From positions 1 to 64,000 of the forward strand of contig CALHBJ010000009.1 of NCBI GenBank assembly GCA_937930845.1: a stretch of 64,000 bases of DNA, given 5' to 3'. A model generated the notes under the pieces. It searched no databases, had not been told where the DNA came from, and saw nothing but the letters and a program-made list of their open reading frames with translations. Shown here in pieces: positions 19,815 to 27,872 of the stretch. The DNA comes from an uncultured Rhizobiaceae group bacterium (lineage in GTDB: Bacteria > Pseudomonadota > Alphaproteobacteria > Rhizobiales > Rhizobiaceae). Position numbers and translations under genes: made by a program. Each line of letters starts with the position of its first letter. Position 1 is the first letter of the stretch.

Positions 19815-20443
19815 CAATTGTCGAAATTGACCTTCGGCGTGACCGTTTCTTCCGGGGTCACATCAAACTCGGCCATGGGGTCATTGTCAGAATACATCAG
19901 ACTGCGCCACCAGCGGCCCGGAACGGTTTTCAGCTCGGTATTATAGAGCCGCACCGCTTCAATATAATCGCGGCGCGCGACACCGATGCGGTTTTCCGTA
20001 CCTTCCAATTGGTTCTGCAAAGTCAGAAAACTCTCATTGGCCTTAAGTTCGGGATAACGTTCAACTGTCACCAACAGGCGCGAAAGCGCCGACGACAATG
20101 CCGCCTGATTGTCCGTGAAAGCCTTGACCGCTTCTGGATTGGTCAACATATCCGCCGACACGGTTGTTGCCGTTGCTTTGGCGCGCGCTTCCACCACCGA
20201 GGTGAGCACGTCTTTTTCCTGGGCAGCAGCCCCCTTAACCGCTTCCACCAGATTGGGAATGAGGTCCGCGCGGCGCTTATATTGGTTGAGAACCTGGGAC
20301 CATTTGGCTTTGGCGTTTTCCTCATAGGTGGGGATATTGTTCACGCCACAGGCTGACAAAAACAGGCCCAGGCACGCGATCATAATCGAACGCATGGCCA
20401 AGCCGGACTTGAAATTATTTGTTGAGCTTAAAGAGAGAGCCAT
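19814..20443 (-). CDS. LemA family lipoprotein
   Basis: The 209-aa product carries a lipobox (LGLFLSAC-G) after a short hydrophobic helix and then the LemA helical bundle: YKRRADLIPNLVEAVKG, EKDVLTSVVEARAKA, LSRLLVTVERYPELKANESF and TENRIGVARRDYIEAVRLYN. ATG 20443 has AAGGA six bases upstream. LemA proteins are membrane-anchored coiled-coil proteins with an external helical domain of unresolved function. Here the gene heads a three-gene operon with two TPM-domain genes, matching the conserved LemA-TPM pairing. Confidence 0.92.
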   Translation of the reverse strand: MALSLSSTNNFKSGLAMRSIMIACLGLFLSACGVNNIPTYEENAKAKWSQVLNQYKRRADLIPNLVEAVKGAAAQEKDVLTSVVEARAKATATTVSADMLTNPEAVKAFTDNQAALSSALSRLLVTVERYPELKANESFLTLQNQLEGTENRIGVARRDYIEAVRLYNTELKTVPGRWWRSLMYSDNDPMAEFDVTPEETVTPKVNFDN

Positions 20444-20590
20444 TGGGTTTCCTTTGATCATGTACAAAAGCTTGGCAAGAGACAGGCTTTGTGTTTGAGA
20501 TCATACCTATCATCGGTGGCACTTGCCAGATGATCGTTTGAAAGGTTTCGGGGAACTTCGCCACATGTCGATTATATCTGGACCGCCCAG

Positions 20591-21475
20591 GTGACACCGC
20601 CAGCACCCCCTCATCGCCGTCCGGCAATCATCGTGATTTCCAGCCACGTGGCACGGGGGACCGTGGGTAATCGCGCAGCCGCTTTGGCGCTGGAAGCGCT
20701 GGGACTGCCGGTCTGGATTGTGCCGACCGTTATGTTGCCATGGCATCCTGGCCATACGTTAAAAGCTGGTTCCGGGCACCGGGTTGTTCCCACCCCCGAA
20801 GACTTTGAAAGACTGCTCGACGACTTGGCTGGCTCGCCATGGATTGGCGAAGTGGGTGCCGTTCTTTCTGGCTATCTTGGTGATCCGTCACAGGTGGAGC
20901 CGGTGGCACGTCTGGTCGAAGCCACGCGCGCCGCCAACCCTGATGCCATGTATGTTCTTGACCCGGTGTCAGGCGACAATGGGCGCTTATATGTGGCTGA
21001 AGAACAGGCGGCGCTGATCGCATCGCGCCTGTTACCCCTGGCCGATGTGGTTACGCCCAATCCGTTTGAGCTGAGCCTGCTGGCCAATTGCCCTGTACCC
21101 GACGACAATATTGGACTGGTGAAAGCGGCACGTCAGTTGGGCGTTACGCAAACGCTTGTTACATCAGCACACCCGATGAAAAGTGGTTCGATTGCCAATT
21201 TGCTGATCGAAGAGCGCAGCGTTCTGCTTGCCGAGCACCCATTGCTGAGCGGCCCGCCAAATGGCCTGGGCGATCTTACTGCTGCTCTGCTGACAGGTAA
21301 TAAATTGCTGGGCGGTAAAGGTGAGGCTCTTCTGGCGCGGACCACGGCATCGGTTTACGAAACCATGGCGCAATCCGCCCAACATGGTGCAGATGAATTG
21401 TTGCTGGAACTGTGCCTTGGCAGCCTCACCGCGCCCCGCGCCCGGGTGGACACCCGCAGCCTGCTGGTGCGTTAG
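20591..21475 (+). CDS. pdxY: Pyridoxal kinase (PdxY/PdxK type)
   Basis: The enzyme phosphorylates pyridoxal to PLP in vitamin B6 salvage. The 294-aa product shows the ribokinase-fold features of the pyridoxal kinase group: VISSHVARGTVGNRAAALALEALG at the N-terminus, the substrate loop LPWHPGHT, YVLDPVSGDNGRLYV, DVVTPNPFEL, and the anion hole with catalytic Asp in PNGLGDLTAALL (the usual GTGD is NGLGD here, common in PdxY). The start is a GTG at 20591 with a weak ribosome site. No better in-frame start exists. It is divergent from lemA and converges on murA. Confidence 0.88.
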   Translation: MTPPAPPHRRPAIIVISSHVARGTVGNRAAALALEALGLPVWIVPTVMLPWHPGHTLKAGSGHRVVPTPEDFERLLDDLAGSPWIGEVGAVLSGYLGDPSQVEPVARLVEATRAANPDAMYVLDPVSGDNGRLYVAEEQAALIASRLLPLADVVTPNPFELSLLANCPVPDDNIGLVKAARQLGVTQTLVTSAHPMKSGSIANLLIEERSVLLAEHPLLSGPPNGLGDLTAALLTGNKLLGGKGEALLARTTASVYETMAQSAQHGADELLLELCLGSLTAPRARVDTRSLLVR

Positions 21476-21503
21476 TGCGCCCCCAGTGCCGCCATCCTTG
21501 GGA

Positions 21504-22799
21504 TCAACCTGCGGTCTCGCGGCGAATATCGGCTCCCACGGCCGATAATTTATCTTCCAGCAACTCAAACCCGCGGTCCAGATGATAAACCCGACTGACT
21601 TCCGTATCCCCGTCCGCCACAAGTCCGGCAATGATCAATGACATGGAAGCACGCAAGTCTGTTGCCATAACAGGGGCACCCGACAATCGATCAACACCGG
21701 TAATCGTTGCTTTTTGCCCTTCAATGGAAATATTGGCACCGAGCCGCGCCAGTTCCTGAACATGCATGAAGCGGTTTTCGAAAATATTCTCTGTCACATG
21801 GCTCACCCCTTCAGCCCGGGTGGCCAGGGCCATGAACTGTGCCTGCAAGTCGGTTGGAAAACCGGGGAACGGTTCAGTGGAAAAATCGATGGGAGCGAGA
21901 CTGCCGCCTTTGCGGCGAATGCGAATGCCATCATTGCCCGCTTCGACTTCCGTTCCGGTTTTTTCCAAAACATCCAATGCTTCCTGCAAAAGACCAGCAC
22001 GGGCATTTTGCAACAACACATCACCTCCGGCCATGGCGACACAGGCTGCAAAGGTGCCGGTTTCAATCCGGTCCGGCAGCACATCATGGCTGGCACCATG
22101 GAGCGATGTGACTCCCTCAATGACAATCGTCGTTGTTCCATGACCAGAAATCTTTGCGCCCATGGCGTTCAGGCAATTGGCCACATCCACCACTTCCGGC
22201 TCACGCGCTGCATTTTCAATCACGGTCGTGCCATCGGCTAAAGACGCGGCCATCAACATCACATGGGTTGCGCCCACCGATACTTTTGGAAAACGATAGG
22301 TCGCTCCTTTTAGGCCACCGGATGGTGCTTTTGCATTGACGTAGCCGGCATCAATATCGATCGTCGCGCCGAGCGCCTGCAAACTTTCGATGAACAAATC
22401 GATGGGCCGGGTGCCAATTGCGCAACCGCCCGGCAGGGAAACACAGGCCTGACCTGCGCGTGCCAAAAGCGGACCAATGACCCAGAAGCTTGCCCGCATT
22501 TTGCGCACCAGTTCATAGGGCGCTGTGGTGTCGACAATCTGCGAGGCCTGAAACGCGATACGCTGACCAGTCATGCCGGTATCGCCGGCACGTTTGCCTT
22601 TTACCTGATAATCGACGCCGTGGTTTGACAGGATACTTTTCAGCGCTTCCACATCGGCCAAACGGGGCATGTTGCCCAGGGTGAGAGGCTCGCTGGTCAA
22701 CAATGATGCAATCATCAGCGGCAGGGCAGCATTCTTGGCGCCCGAAATTGGAATAACGCCGTTCAGTTCGCCATTGCCGCGAATCACGATCTTGTCCAT
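21504..22799 (-). CDS. murA: UDP-N-acetylglucosamine 1-carboxyvinyltransferase
   Basis: MurA transfers enolpyruvate from PEP to UDP-GlcNAc, the first committed step of peptidoglycan synthesis. The 431-aa product begins [28 protein letters not shown] and has the active-site loop [10 protein letters not shown] with its catalytic Cys (about residue 126, fosfomycin target). [15 protein letters not shown] and the C-terminal [25 protein letters not shown] are also present. ATG 22799 has AAGGGG upstream. The in-frame extension to 22970 lies in promoter-like DNA and is rejected. Confidence 0.97.
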   Translation of the reverse strand: MDKIVIRGNGELNGVIPISGAKNAALPLMIASLLTSEPLTLGNMPRLADVEALKSILSNHGVDYQVKGKRAGDTGMTGQRIAFQASQIVDTTAPYELVRKMRASFWVIGPLLARAGQACVSLPGGCAIGTRPIDLFIESLQALGATIDIDAGYVNAKAPSGGLKGATYRFPKVSVGATHVMLMAASLADGTTVIENAAREPEVVDVANCLNAMGAKISGHGTTTIVIEGVTSLHGASHDVLPDRIETGTFAACVAMAGGDVLLQNARAGLLQEALDVLEKTGTEVEAGNDGIRIRRKGGSLAPIDFSTEPFPGFPTDLQAQFMALATRAEGVSHVTENIFENRFMHVQELARLGANISIEGQKATITGVDRLSGAPVMATDLRASMSLIIAGLVADGDTEVSRVYHLDRGFELLEDKLSAVGADIRRETAG

Positions 22800-23054
22800 G
22801 AAATTCCCCTTAAAATTATACTTATTGGCTGGCACCGCAGCCTGTTGAGACAGGCGCGCACCAGTTTGAAATGCCGATTTCCGCGCCGTTGTGGCAAACG
22901 CTTGCGCGATGACAGCCCTTGAGATTTGGCGATTGGCGGGCAACCTAACGGAAGCCGCGAAATAAACCAAGATTACGGTGTAAATAGGCTTAATACCAAC
23001 AGGCTTTTTATATCTGTGGATTTACAGCACCACAGACCGCCGCACCCCGCGCAC

Positions 23055-23258
23055 CTAGGGTTTGTTTTCATCGCAACCCGCAGATCCCTGCGCGGCCTGG
23101 GCCGATGCCTTAAGAGCGCGGGCCTTTTGTTTTCGCCGCTGCAAGTTGGCCCGCAAAGCCTGTTTCGCTTTGCGGGCCCGCACTTGCGCATTGGAAAGGG
23201 GTTTTGGGGCGGGTTTTTGAGGTGATGTGGCTTTCTCAGGGGGGTCATTGTCGGTCAT
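23055..23258 (-). CDS. Small basic hypothetical protein upstream of murA
   Basis: The 67-aa product starts MTDNDPPEKATSP. Its core is strongly basic and helical (LSNAQVRARKAKQALRANLQRRKQKARALKA). Short Lys/Arg/Ala-rich proteins of this kind recur next to murA in alphaproteobacteria, with no assigned function that I know. ATG 23258 and ATG 23264 (MIM) are equally possible; the ribosome site is weak. The frame stays open further upstream to 23444 without resemblance to anything. It ends about 255 bp before murA, in a spacer where I see no other gene. Confidence 0.55.
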   Translation of the reverse strand: MTDNDPPEKATSPQKPAPKPLSNAQVRARKAKQALRANLQRRKQKARALKASAQAAQGSAGCDENKP

Positions 23259-23445
23259 GATCATGCCCAGTATGCAAATTGGAGGGCTGTTGCGCCGGTT
23301 CGCCATCCTGACCGGGCTGATCGGGGCATAAACCTGCATGAAATTGCTGCCGGTATGTGCCACGGCCTCAATCATGCTTGCAAGCCCCTCAAGGGTGTGG
23401 CAAGAGCCATCGCGTTCAGCGCGTATACACAGCTGAAACACCAAC

Positions 23446-23520
23446 GCTGTTGTAGCTCAGGGGTAGAGCACCTCATTGGTAATGAGGAGGTCGGGAGTTC
23501 AAATCTCCCCAACAGCACCA
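23446..23520 (+). tRNA. tRNA-Thr (anticodon GGT)
   Basis: The sequence folds as a full cloverleaf. The acceptor stem GCTGTTG pairs with CAACAGC. The D-arm contains GCTC/GAGC. The anticodon stem CCTCA/TGAGG holds the loop TTGGTAA (anticodon GGT). The T-arm is GGGAG-TTCAAAT-CTCCC. Discriminator A is followed by an encoded CCA. It stands alone between the small basic ORF and the bacillithiol-like operon. Confidence 0.97.
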
Positions 23521-23612
23521 TTTCTTTCAGCTTTCTCGTTGACCCTGCCGGTTCTCATGGCGTTGGAGTGGTGGATCAGCCTTTCCCCTCCTGCCGACAA
23601 AACTGTTTGCGA

Positions 23613-24365
23613 TCAAAAATGTGACCCGTAAATTGTCGTGCCAGATGTCGGTTTGAGAAGGTTTGAGGCCTTGTTGACCGCCAGTGGAGGTGTGGAAAAA
23701 TAGGGCTCGCCAAATTCCGCATTGATCATTGCCCCGTAAAACCTGCCACGCGCTTCCAATGCTTTTAGGAAGCTATCGTCATTGAGTTCCGTTGGTCGAT
23801 CATCACCCATCGGCCCGGAAATAGAACTGGAAAACTGGGATCTGTAGGCCGCGATACACGTCTGGCGGCGCTGCCAGACACTTGAAATGTCCACCACAAA
23901 ACTCGGTTCAAACGGTTGATGAATACAATAATGGAAAAGAGAGTCCACGCGGTGGGCCGGGCCTTCTCCAATCTCGCGAACCTTGGCAAAGAAACACGCT
24001 CTTTTAACCATTTGTGCCGCGGCCTCATGGTCTGGGTGTCTGTCATGGAAATAAGGGGCCAACACAATTCGCGGGCGCAGTTGACGAATGCAGGAGATCA
24101 ATTCCTGTTCGTGTTCGGGAGATGTGCCGATTTGCGTGTCGGGAAGTTTCAGGCTCTGTCTGGTTGCAAGGCAAAGATGCCGCGAGGCAAGTTCCCTTTC
24201 TTCGGCACGGGTATGGACATCGCCGCGGGTTGACTTTTCCCCTTCGCTTAAATCGACGACAGCGGTTTTCAGACCTTCATTTCCGGCCAGAATCAACAGC
24301 CCCGCGCATCCGATTTCTGCGTCATCGGGGTGGGGCGATATGGCCAGAATATCAATTGGCTGCAC
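23613..24365 (-). CDS. bshB1: PIG-L family deacetylase, BshB1-like
   Basis: PIG-L enzymes are zinc-dependent N-acetylglucosaminyl deacetylases. The 250-aa product has the metal motif ILAISPHPDDAEIG (His12, Asp14, Asp15 from the GTG) and the second site PYFHDRHPDHEAAA (His110, Asp112, His113). Features recalled from Bacillus BshB1 occur in the same order: LKLPDTQI, LRPRIVLAPY, PAHRVDSLFHY, FEPSFVVDIS and AYRSQF. BshB1 deacetylates GlcNAc-malate to GlcN-malate in bacillithiol synthesis. GTG 24365 follows AAAGGG at nine bases; a TTG at 24386 is the alternative. It is the last gene of an operon with BshA-like and BshC-like proteins, which supports the assignment. A different N-acetyl-sugar conjugate as substrate remains possible. 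Confidence 0.78.
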   Translation of the reverse strand: MQPIDILAISPHPDDAEIGCAGLLILAGNEGLKTAVVDLSEGEKSTRGDVHTRAEERELASRHLCLATRQSLKLPDTQIGTSPEHEQELISCIRQLRPRIVLAPYFHDRHPDHEAAAQMVKRACFFAKVREIGEGPAHRVDSLFHYCIHQPFEPSFVVDISSVWQRRQTCIAAYRSQFSSSISGPMGDDRPTELNDDSFLKALEARGRFYGAMINAEFGEPYFSTPPLAVNKASNLLKPTSGTTIYGSHF

Positions 24366-24381
24366 TTGCAAATTCCCTTTG

Positions 24382-24424
24382 TTCAATTCCGGGGTTCAGT
24401 TCCAAGATTCAGCTCCGGGGTTCA
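24382..24424. repeat. Two-copy 17-bp direct repeat at the bshC-bshB junction
   Basis: TTCAATTCCGGGGTTCA (24382-24398) and TTCAGCTCCGGGGTTCA (24408-24424) match at 15 of 17 positions with a 26-bp period. The second unit contains the stop of the upstream gene. It looks like a small tandem duplication of the gene end, lengthening the spacer before the deacetylase. Confidence 0.7.
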
Positions 24425-25564
24425 ATTTCTGGCCAGTTTTTGACCACGCAGATAGACATCGAGCAAACTGTTGCTTTCGCTTGCAGTGGGGTGCCAATGG
24501 GTCGGCACCAAAATCGGGACAGGTTGTTTTCGAAGCAGTCTTTGCATGGCATATCGCAACACCAGCATATAAAGGCCTGAGCTTTTTCCGGCGATCATTC
24601 CGCTATAGTGATCATTTAGCAAGATGGGCAATGTCACGTCAGGGCTCCAGGCAACCTGCTCCTCCAATTGTTCGATTGAAAGATTGTCTTCCCCCAAATC
24701 AAACAGATGCCGGGTACCAGACCTGCTTTGCGCAAACGCAAAATGACGGCCAAAGTCGCGCTTGAGCCTCAACCGCAAACGAGAGCGGTCTTCAGGGCAC
24801 GTCATGAATAGGGGCAGGTAGTCCTGGGGCAACGGCCTCAACTGACTGGCAATGTTTAACTCTTTGAGCTGCGCGATACGGGCATTGACGATTTCCACAA
24901 ATTCAACCTGGCGGTTGATGATTTCTTCAATTGCAAACCGCAATGGCTTGGCTTCCATAAGCTTCGAAAGGCATATGTGCTTTGGGACAAAATCCAATGT
25001 TTCGGCAAACAGATGGTTGGTTATCGAACGGCTTAAACTGACCAGATCGCTTGAACATTTTGTGGCCTCAACCAACCGCTTGAACTGTCGTTGTTTGACG
25101 GCTCGGTCGACTGCAGAATGGGCGATCAGTTTTTCAATTCGTGCAAGTCCGTCTTCCAGCCGCGCCGGGTTCAACTGAATGAAGCGCGGTTCGATCCGTT
25201 CGCAACCGGCGGGTGCCAGCCGCACAGGAACTTTCCCCTGCAACGTGTGAAAATACAAACGCAGGGTGAGCTTATCAGACCCGGACCTATCGGTATCAAT
25301 CCATATGAAATGAGGTTCAATTGACGGATAGCAGTCGCGCAGCCCGCGCAACAAAAGAACCTTTGCGACCACGGAATCGGGATAGTCCAGATAGACCTGT
25401 TGGTGCGCATAGATGGCAAGGCCACCGGCCCGCGCGTGGGCATCAATGGGTTTTACCGGTGGTTTGAGATGATCAACGAATTGATCGGGATTATCAAAAA
25501 TCATCTCGTCTTGAAGAAAGCGCCGACCGGACAAAGAAGTTTGCAATTCCATCAAATCGCGCAT
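24422..25564 (-). CDS. bshC: BshC-like protein (putative cysteine-adding enzyme), divergent and short
   Basis: No family is obvious at first sight, but three ordered blocks match the pattern I recall for BshC. They are AIYAHQQVYLDYP...KVLLLRGL (HQQ at 54-56) with PHFIWIDTDRSGSDK (84-98), like GGQQ...K...L...PIFWVAGEDHD; IASQLRPLPQDYLPLFM (238-254), like the GYxPQ...LF block; and SPDVTLPILLNDHYSGMIAGKSSGLYMLVL (307-336), like SPNVxxRPxxQDxxLPxxAxxGGPGE. BshC adds cysteine to GlcN-malate. This protein is 380 aa against about 540, apparently lacking the C-terminal coiled coil, and EDHD has become DTDR, so its chemistry may differ. It starts seven bases after the glycosyltransferase stop. The homology is by eye, not by profile. 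Confidence 0.55.
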   Translation of the reverse strand: MRDLMELQTSLSGRRFLQDEMIFDNPDQFVDHLKPPVKPIDAHARAGGLAIYAHQQVYLDYPDSVVAKVLLLRGLRDCYPSIEPHFIWIDTDRSGSDKLTLRLYFHTLQGKVPVRLAPAGCERIEPRFIQLNPARLEDGLARIEKLIAHSAVDRAVKQRQFKRLVEATKCSSDLVSLSRSITNHLFAETLDFVPKHICLSKLMEAKPLRFAIEEIINRQVEFVEIVNARIAQLKELNIASQLRPLPQDYLPLFMTCPEDRSRLRLRLKRDFGRHFAFAQSRSGTRHLFDLGEDNLSIEQLEEQVAWSPDVTLPILLNDHYSGMIAGKSSGLYMLVLRYAMQRLLRKQPVPILVPTHWHPTASESNSLLDVYLRGQKLARN

Positions 25565-25571
25565 GGGATAC

Positions 25572-26744
25572 TCAATTGGAACGGTTCACGACTGTATCAC
25601 TGTATAAAGCTTCGAAACGCCCAAACACGGCGGCCTCTCTATATTTTTTTGCTGCGGCAAGACATTCGCGACCCATTTCTTCAAGCCTGGAGGTGGATTG
25701 CAGCAAGTGTCCAATTCTTGCGATGCTTTCATCAAGATTATCCCGGTCAACTGACACTCCGTTACGATTGTCCTCCAGGAGTTCCACAATGCCACCAACC
25801 GGTGTGGCGACAATTGGCAACCCGCTCGCCATTGCTTCCAGAACGGCCAGGCCAAACCCTTCGCTTTTGCTGGTGGATATGAAAATATCCGCCTTGCGAA
25901 AAAACTGCGCGGGATTTTTTTGTTCACCCCAATAACGAACCGTTCCTGCTGGCGTCTTTGTGGACAGGTTTTGACGCATATTGGCCAGTTGCGGTCCCTC
26001 CCCCACCAGCCAAAGCTCCACATCGATCAACTGACGGGTTTTGCAAAATATGGTGGCCAGCAGGTCAACGTCCTTAACCGACCTGAAGTTGGAAACATGC
26101 AGCATTACCGGCCTGCTGGAATTTGTTACCAGTTGGCCCGACGCAGCTTGAGCAGGCCAGTCGTCTTCAACAAAATTGGGCACTATTTCCAATCCAATAT
26201 CGAACGGCACATGGTCGCGACAGAGCCTCGCCATGGAGGACGACACGGTTGTGAGCTTATCGGTGCCGCTAAAGAACGCCTGGACATTTTTCCCTTTCGC
26301 AATTCTGTCCACATAGTGGAGAAGATCCGTGCCATGGAATGTACCAATGCACGGCGGCATTGCGGGGCCTAGTATGTGGGCAGCGCGCGCCATTATTTCG
26401 GCGAACGGAAAGGCGAAATGATAGTGGAGTAGATCAAACCTGTTGTCGCGAATTGTGTTGCACACGAGACTGCAAAACGTGTCCCGTTGTTCCTCATTCC
26501 AGTCCCAATTCAGTTCTCCGCGATTGCCGTGGGGCGTGGCATGGCAATTGTGTTGGACAACATCTTCATGCAAATCCCAAAATACCGGATCGAGGGACAA
26601 GACATGGGATGTATGATTGCGTCTTGCCAAAGCATTTGCAATGCGCCCTGCGACACGGGAGCTGCCACCTAAACTGCTATGGCAAATCTGCGCCACTGCC
26701 AGTCGTTGACCAGGCATTTCTGAGGTATCGATGTTTTTGCTCAC
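25572..26744 (-). CDS. bshA: GT4-family glycosyltransferase, BshA-like
   Basis: BshA joins GlcNAc from UDP-GlcNAc to L-malate in bacillithiol synthesis. The 390-aa product has a GT-B fold: N-terminal CHSSLGGSSRVAGRIANAL (21-39), HYHFAFPFAEIM (108-119), TFHGTDLL (135-142), LTTVSSSMA (164-172) and IVPNFVED (187-194). The C-terminal nucleotide-sugar domain has MLHVSNFRSVKDVD (214-227) and EGFGLAVLEAMASGLPIVATPVGG (295-318). The SLGGS loop, HGTD, TVSS, PNF and HVSNFR-KV blocks are those of BshA rather than of generic GT4 enzymes. It begins with a GTG overlapping the ATP-grasp stop (GTGA). MshA or a polysaccharide transferase is the alternative. The linked BshB1-like and BshC-like genes favour BshA. 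Confidence 0.72.
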   Translation of the reverse strand: MSKNIDTSEMPGQRLAVAQICHSSLGGSSRVAGRIANALARRNHTSHVLSLDPVFWDLHEDVVQHNCHATPHGNRGELNWDWNEEQRDTFCSLVCNTIRDNRFDLLHYHFAFPFAEIMARAAHILGPAMPPCIGTFHGTDLLHYVDRIAKGKNVQAFFSGTDKLTTVSSSMARLCRDHVPFDIGLEIVPNFVEDDWPAQAASGQLVTNSSRPVMLHVSNFRSVKDVDLLATIFCKTRQLIDVELWLVGEGPQLANMRQNLSTKTPAGTVRYWGEQKNPAQFFRKADIFISTSKSEGFGLAVLEAMASGLPIVATPVGGIVELLEDNRNGVSVDRDNLDESIARIGHLLQSTSRLEEMGRECLAAAKKYREAAVFGRFEALYSDTVVNRSN

Positions 26745-27715
26745 TTCGCTTCGTCGCGCAGCCTTAAGTTTTTCTGCAAATAGCGTGCGTAAATTTGCAT
26801 GAATGTGCCATGGGTTGCGCTAAAAAATTCAGCTTTTGAAATGTCCCAGACCTGTTCCATGAACCCATTGTAGTTTTCGAATTCAATATGATTGGTCAGA
26901 CCAGACCCGGGATAAACGGTGATTTCCCCGCCAAACAACTGATCGCCCTGCAAAATGAAATCAAACCTGGCATAGTCAACGCCTGCGCTGAGATGACGTG
27001 CGTGCTCCAAGGCGTCTTTGTGAGACGAAGGCAAGGCATAGTCTGCAGGCAAATATTTTCCCACTTCATGTGGCAACAAATTCTTTTCAACGTGCTGATT
27101 TCGGCGACCGTCAGTCCCAAAATAGGCCTTTCTCGGTTGGCCATCTTCCAATTTTGCAATGGCTTCCAGAATGAATGCAACCCCGCCGCCGGCGTGAACT
27201 GACAATTCCACAATGCCGTCATCCCCAGGACCATCAAGCCATTCTTCACAGAAGAGCATTTTTGCAGCGTGCAGATATCCCCACTCAAGATTGCGCGCGC
27301 CATATGTCCTGTATCTCCACCCATTGATACGGCCTGCGGGCAGCACCTGATTTTGGTGATCTGGTCGATTGAAATAATTCCAACCGCTCCCATGATTGGC
27401 TTTGATCACACAGGCTTGCCCCATCACTGACGCGGGTATGGTTGTGCAATCATCCCCCGTCCACAACGGCTGCAAGACGTTCAAACCGGGGCAGCGATCT
27501 CTTTGGAATGCCTTTGTCGCAAGCTTGTCGGAGAAAGTGGTAAAGAGCGGGTTGTGATCAAACACCTTTCGCCAAAGCATTATTTCATTGTAGCGTTTGG
27601 GGAACGCGATGTTTGGGAAATATCCCACTCTGCGTCTGAATTTTTTGATATGGAACGGATGTTTTATGTAGATCAGGATGTTGATGATAGCGAAAATCAC
27701 GTGATCTATCATCAT
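26741..27715 (-). CDS. TupA-like ATP-grasp ligase
   Basis: The 324-aa product matches the TupA-like ATP-grasp pattern: ACVIKANHGSGWN (Lys105 and the glycine-rich loop), LFCEEWLD, YARFDFILQGDQLFGGEITVYPGSGL (metal-binding Glu264 region) and the closing helix. ATP-grasp enzymes form amide or ester bonds through acyl-phosphate intermediates. TupA itself is tied to teichuronopeptide synthesis, and relatives decorate polysaccharides with amino acids. Here it is first in the operon and overlaps the BshA-like start by four bases, so it probably adds a carboxylate or amino acid to the same product. The N-terminus (MMIDHVIFAIINILIYI) is hydrophobic and could touch the membrane. AGGA precedes the double ATG. 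The substrate is unknown. Confidence 0.78.
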   Translation of the reverse strand: MMIDHVIFAIINILIYIKHPFHIKKFRRRVGYFPNIAFPKRYNEIMLWRKVFDHNPLFTTFSDKLATKAFQRDRCPGLNVLQPLWTGDDCTTIPASVMGQACVIKANHGSGWNYFNRPDHQNQVLPAGRINGWRYRTYGARNLEWGYLHAAKMLFCEEWLDGPGDDGIVELSVHAGGGVAFILEAIAKLEDGQPRKAYFGTDGRRNQHVEKNLLPHEVGKYLPADYALPSSHKDALEHARHLSAGVDYARFDFILQGDQLFGGEITVYPGSGLTNHIEFENYNGFMEQVWDISKAEFFSATHGTFMQIYARYLQKNLRLRDEAK

Positions 27716-27872
27716 TCATCCTGCTGCGAATTTTTGCCGCGCTTGGGAACGGCGAATCCAGATCAGGCACCACGACAATAGCGTCCCCCTGCCTCACGTT
27801 GTTGGGTATCGACCAAACAACGCAATGGCAATAGCGCGCGAATAATTGCGAACCCGTGCCCCATGGCGGACC

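Noticed and set aside
23055-23444. 129-codon version of the small basic ORF
   Set aside because: The upstream 62 codons lack resemblance to any family and run through promoter-like DNA; the Lys/Arg-rich core begins after the inner ATGs.
27585-27797. 70-codon minus ORF upstream of the ATP-grasp gene
   Set aside because: Runs mostly within the ATP-grasp gene in another frame and has no ribosome site.
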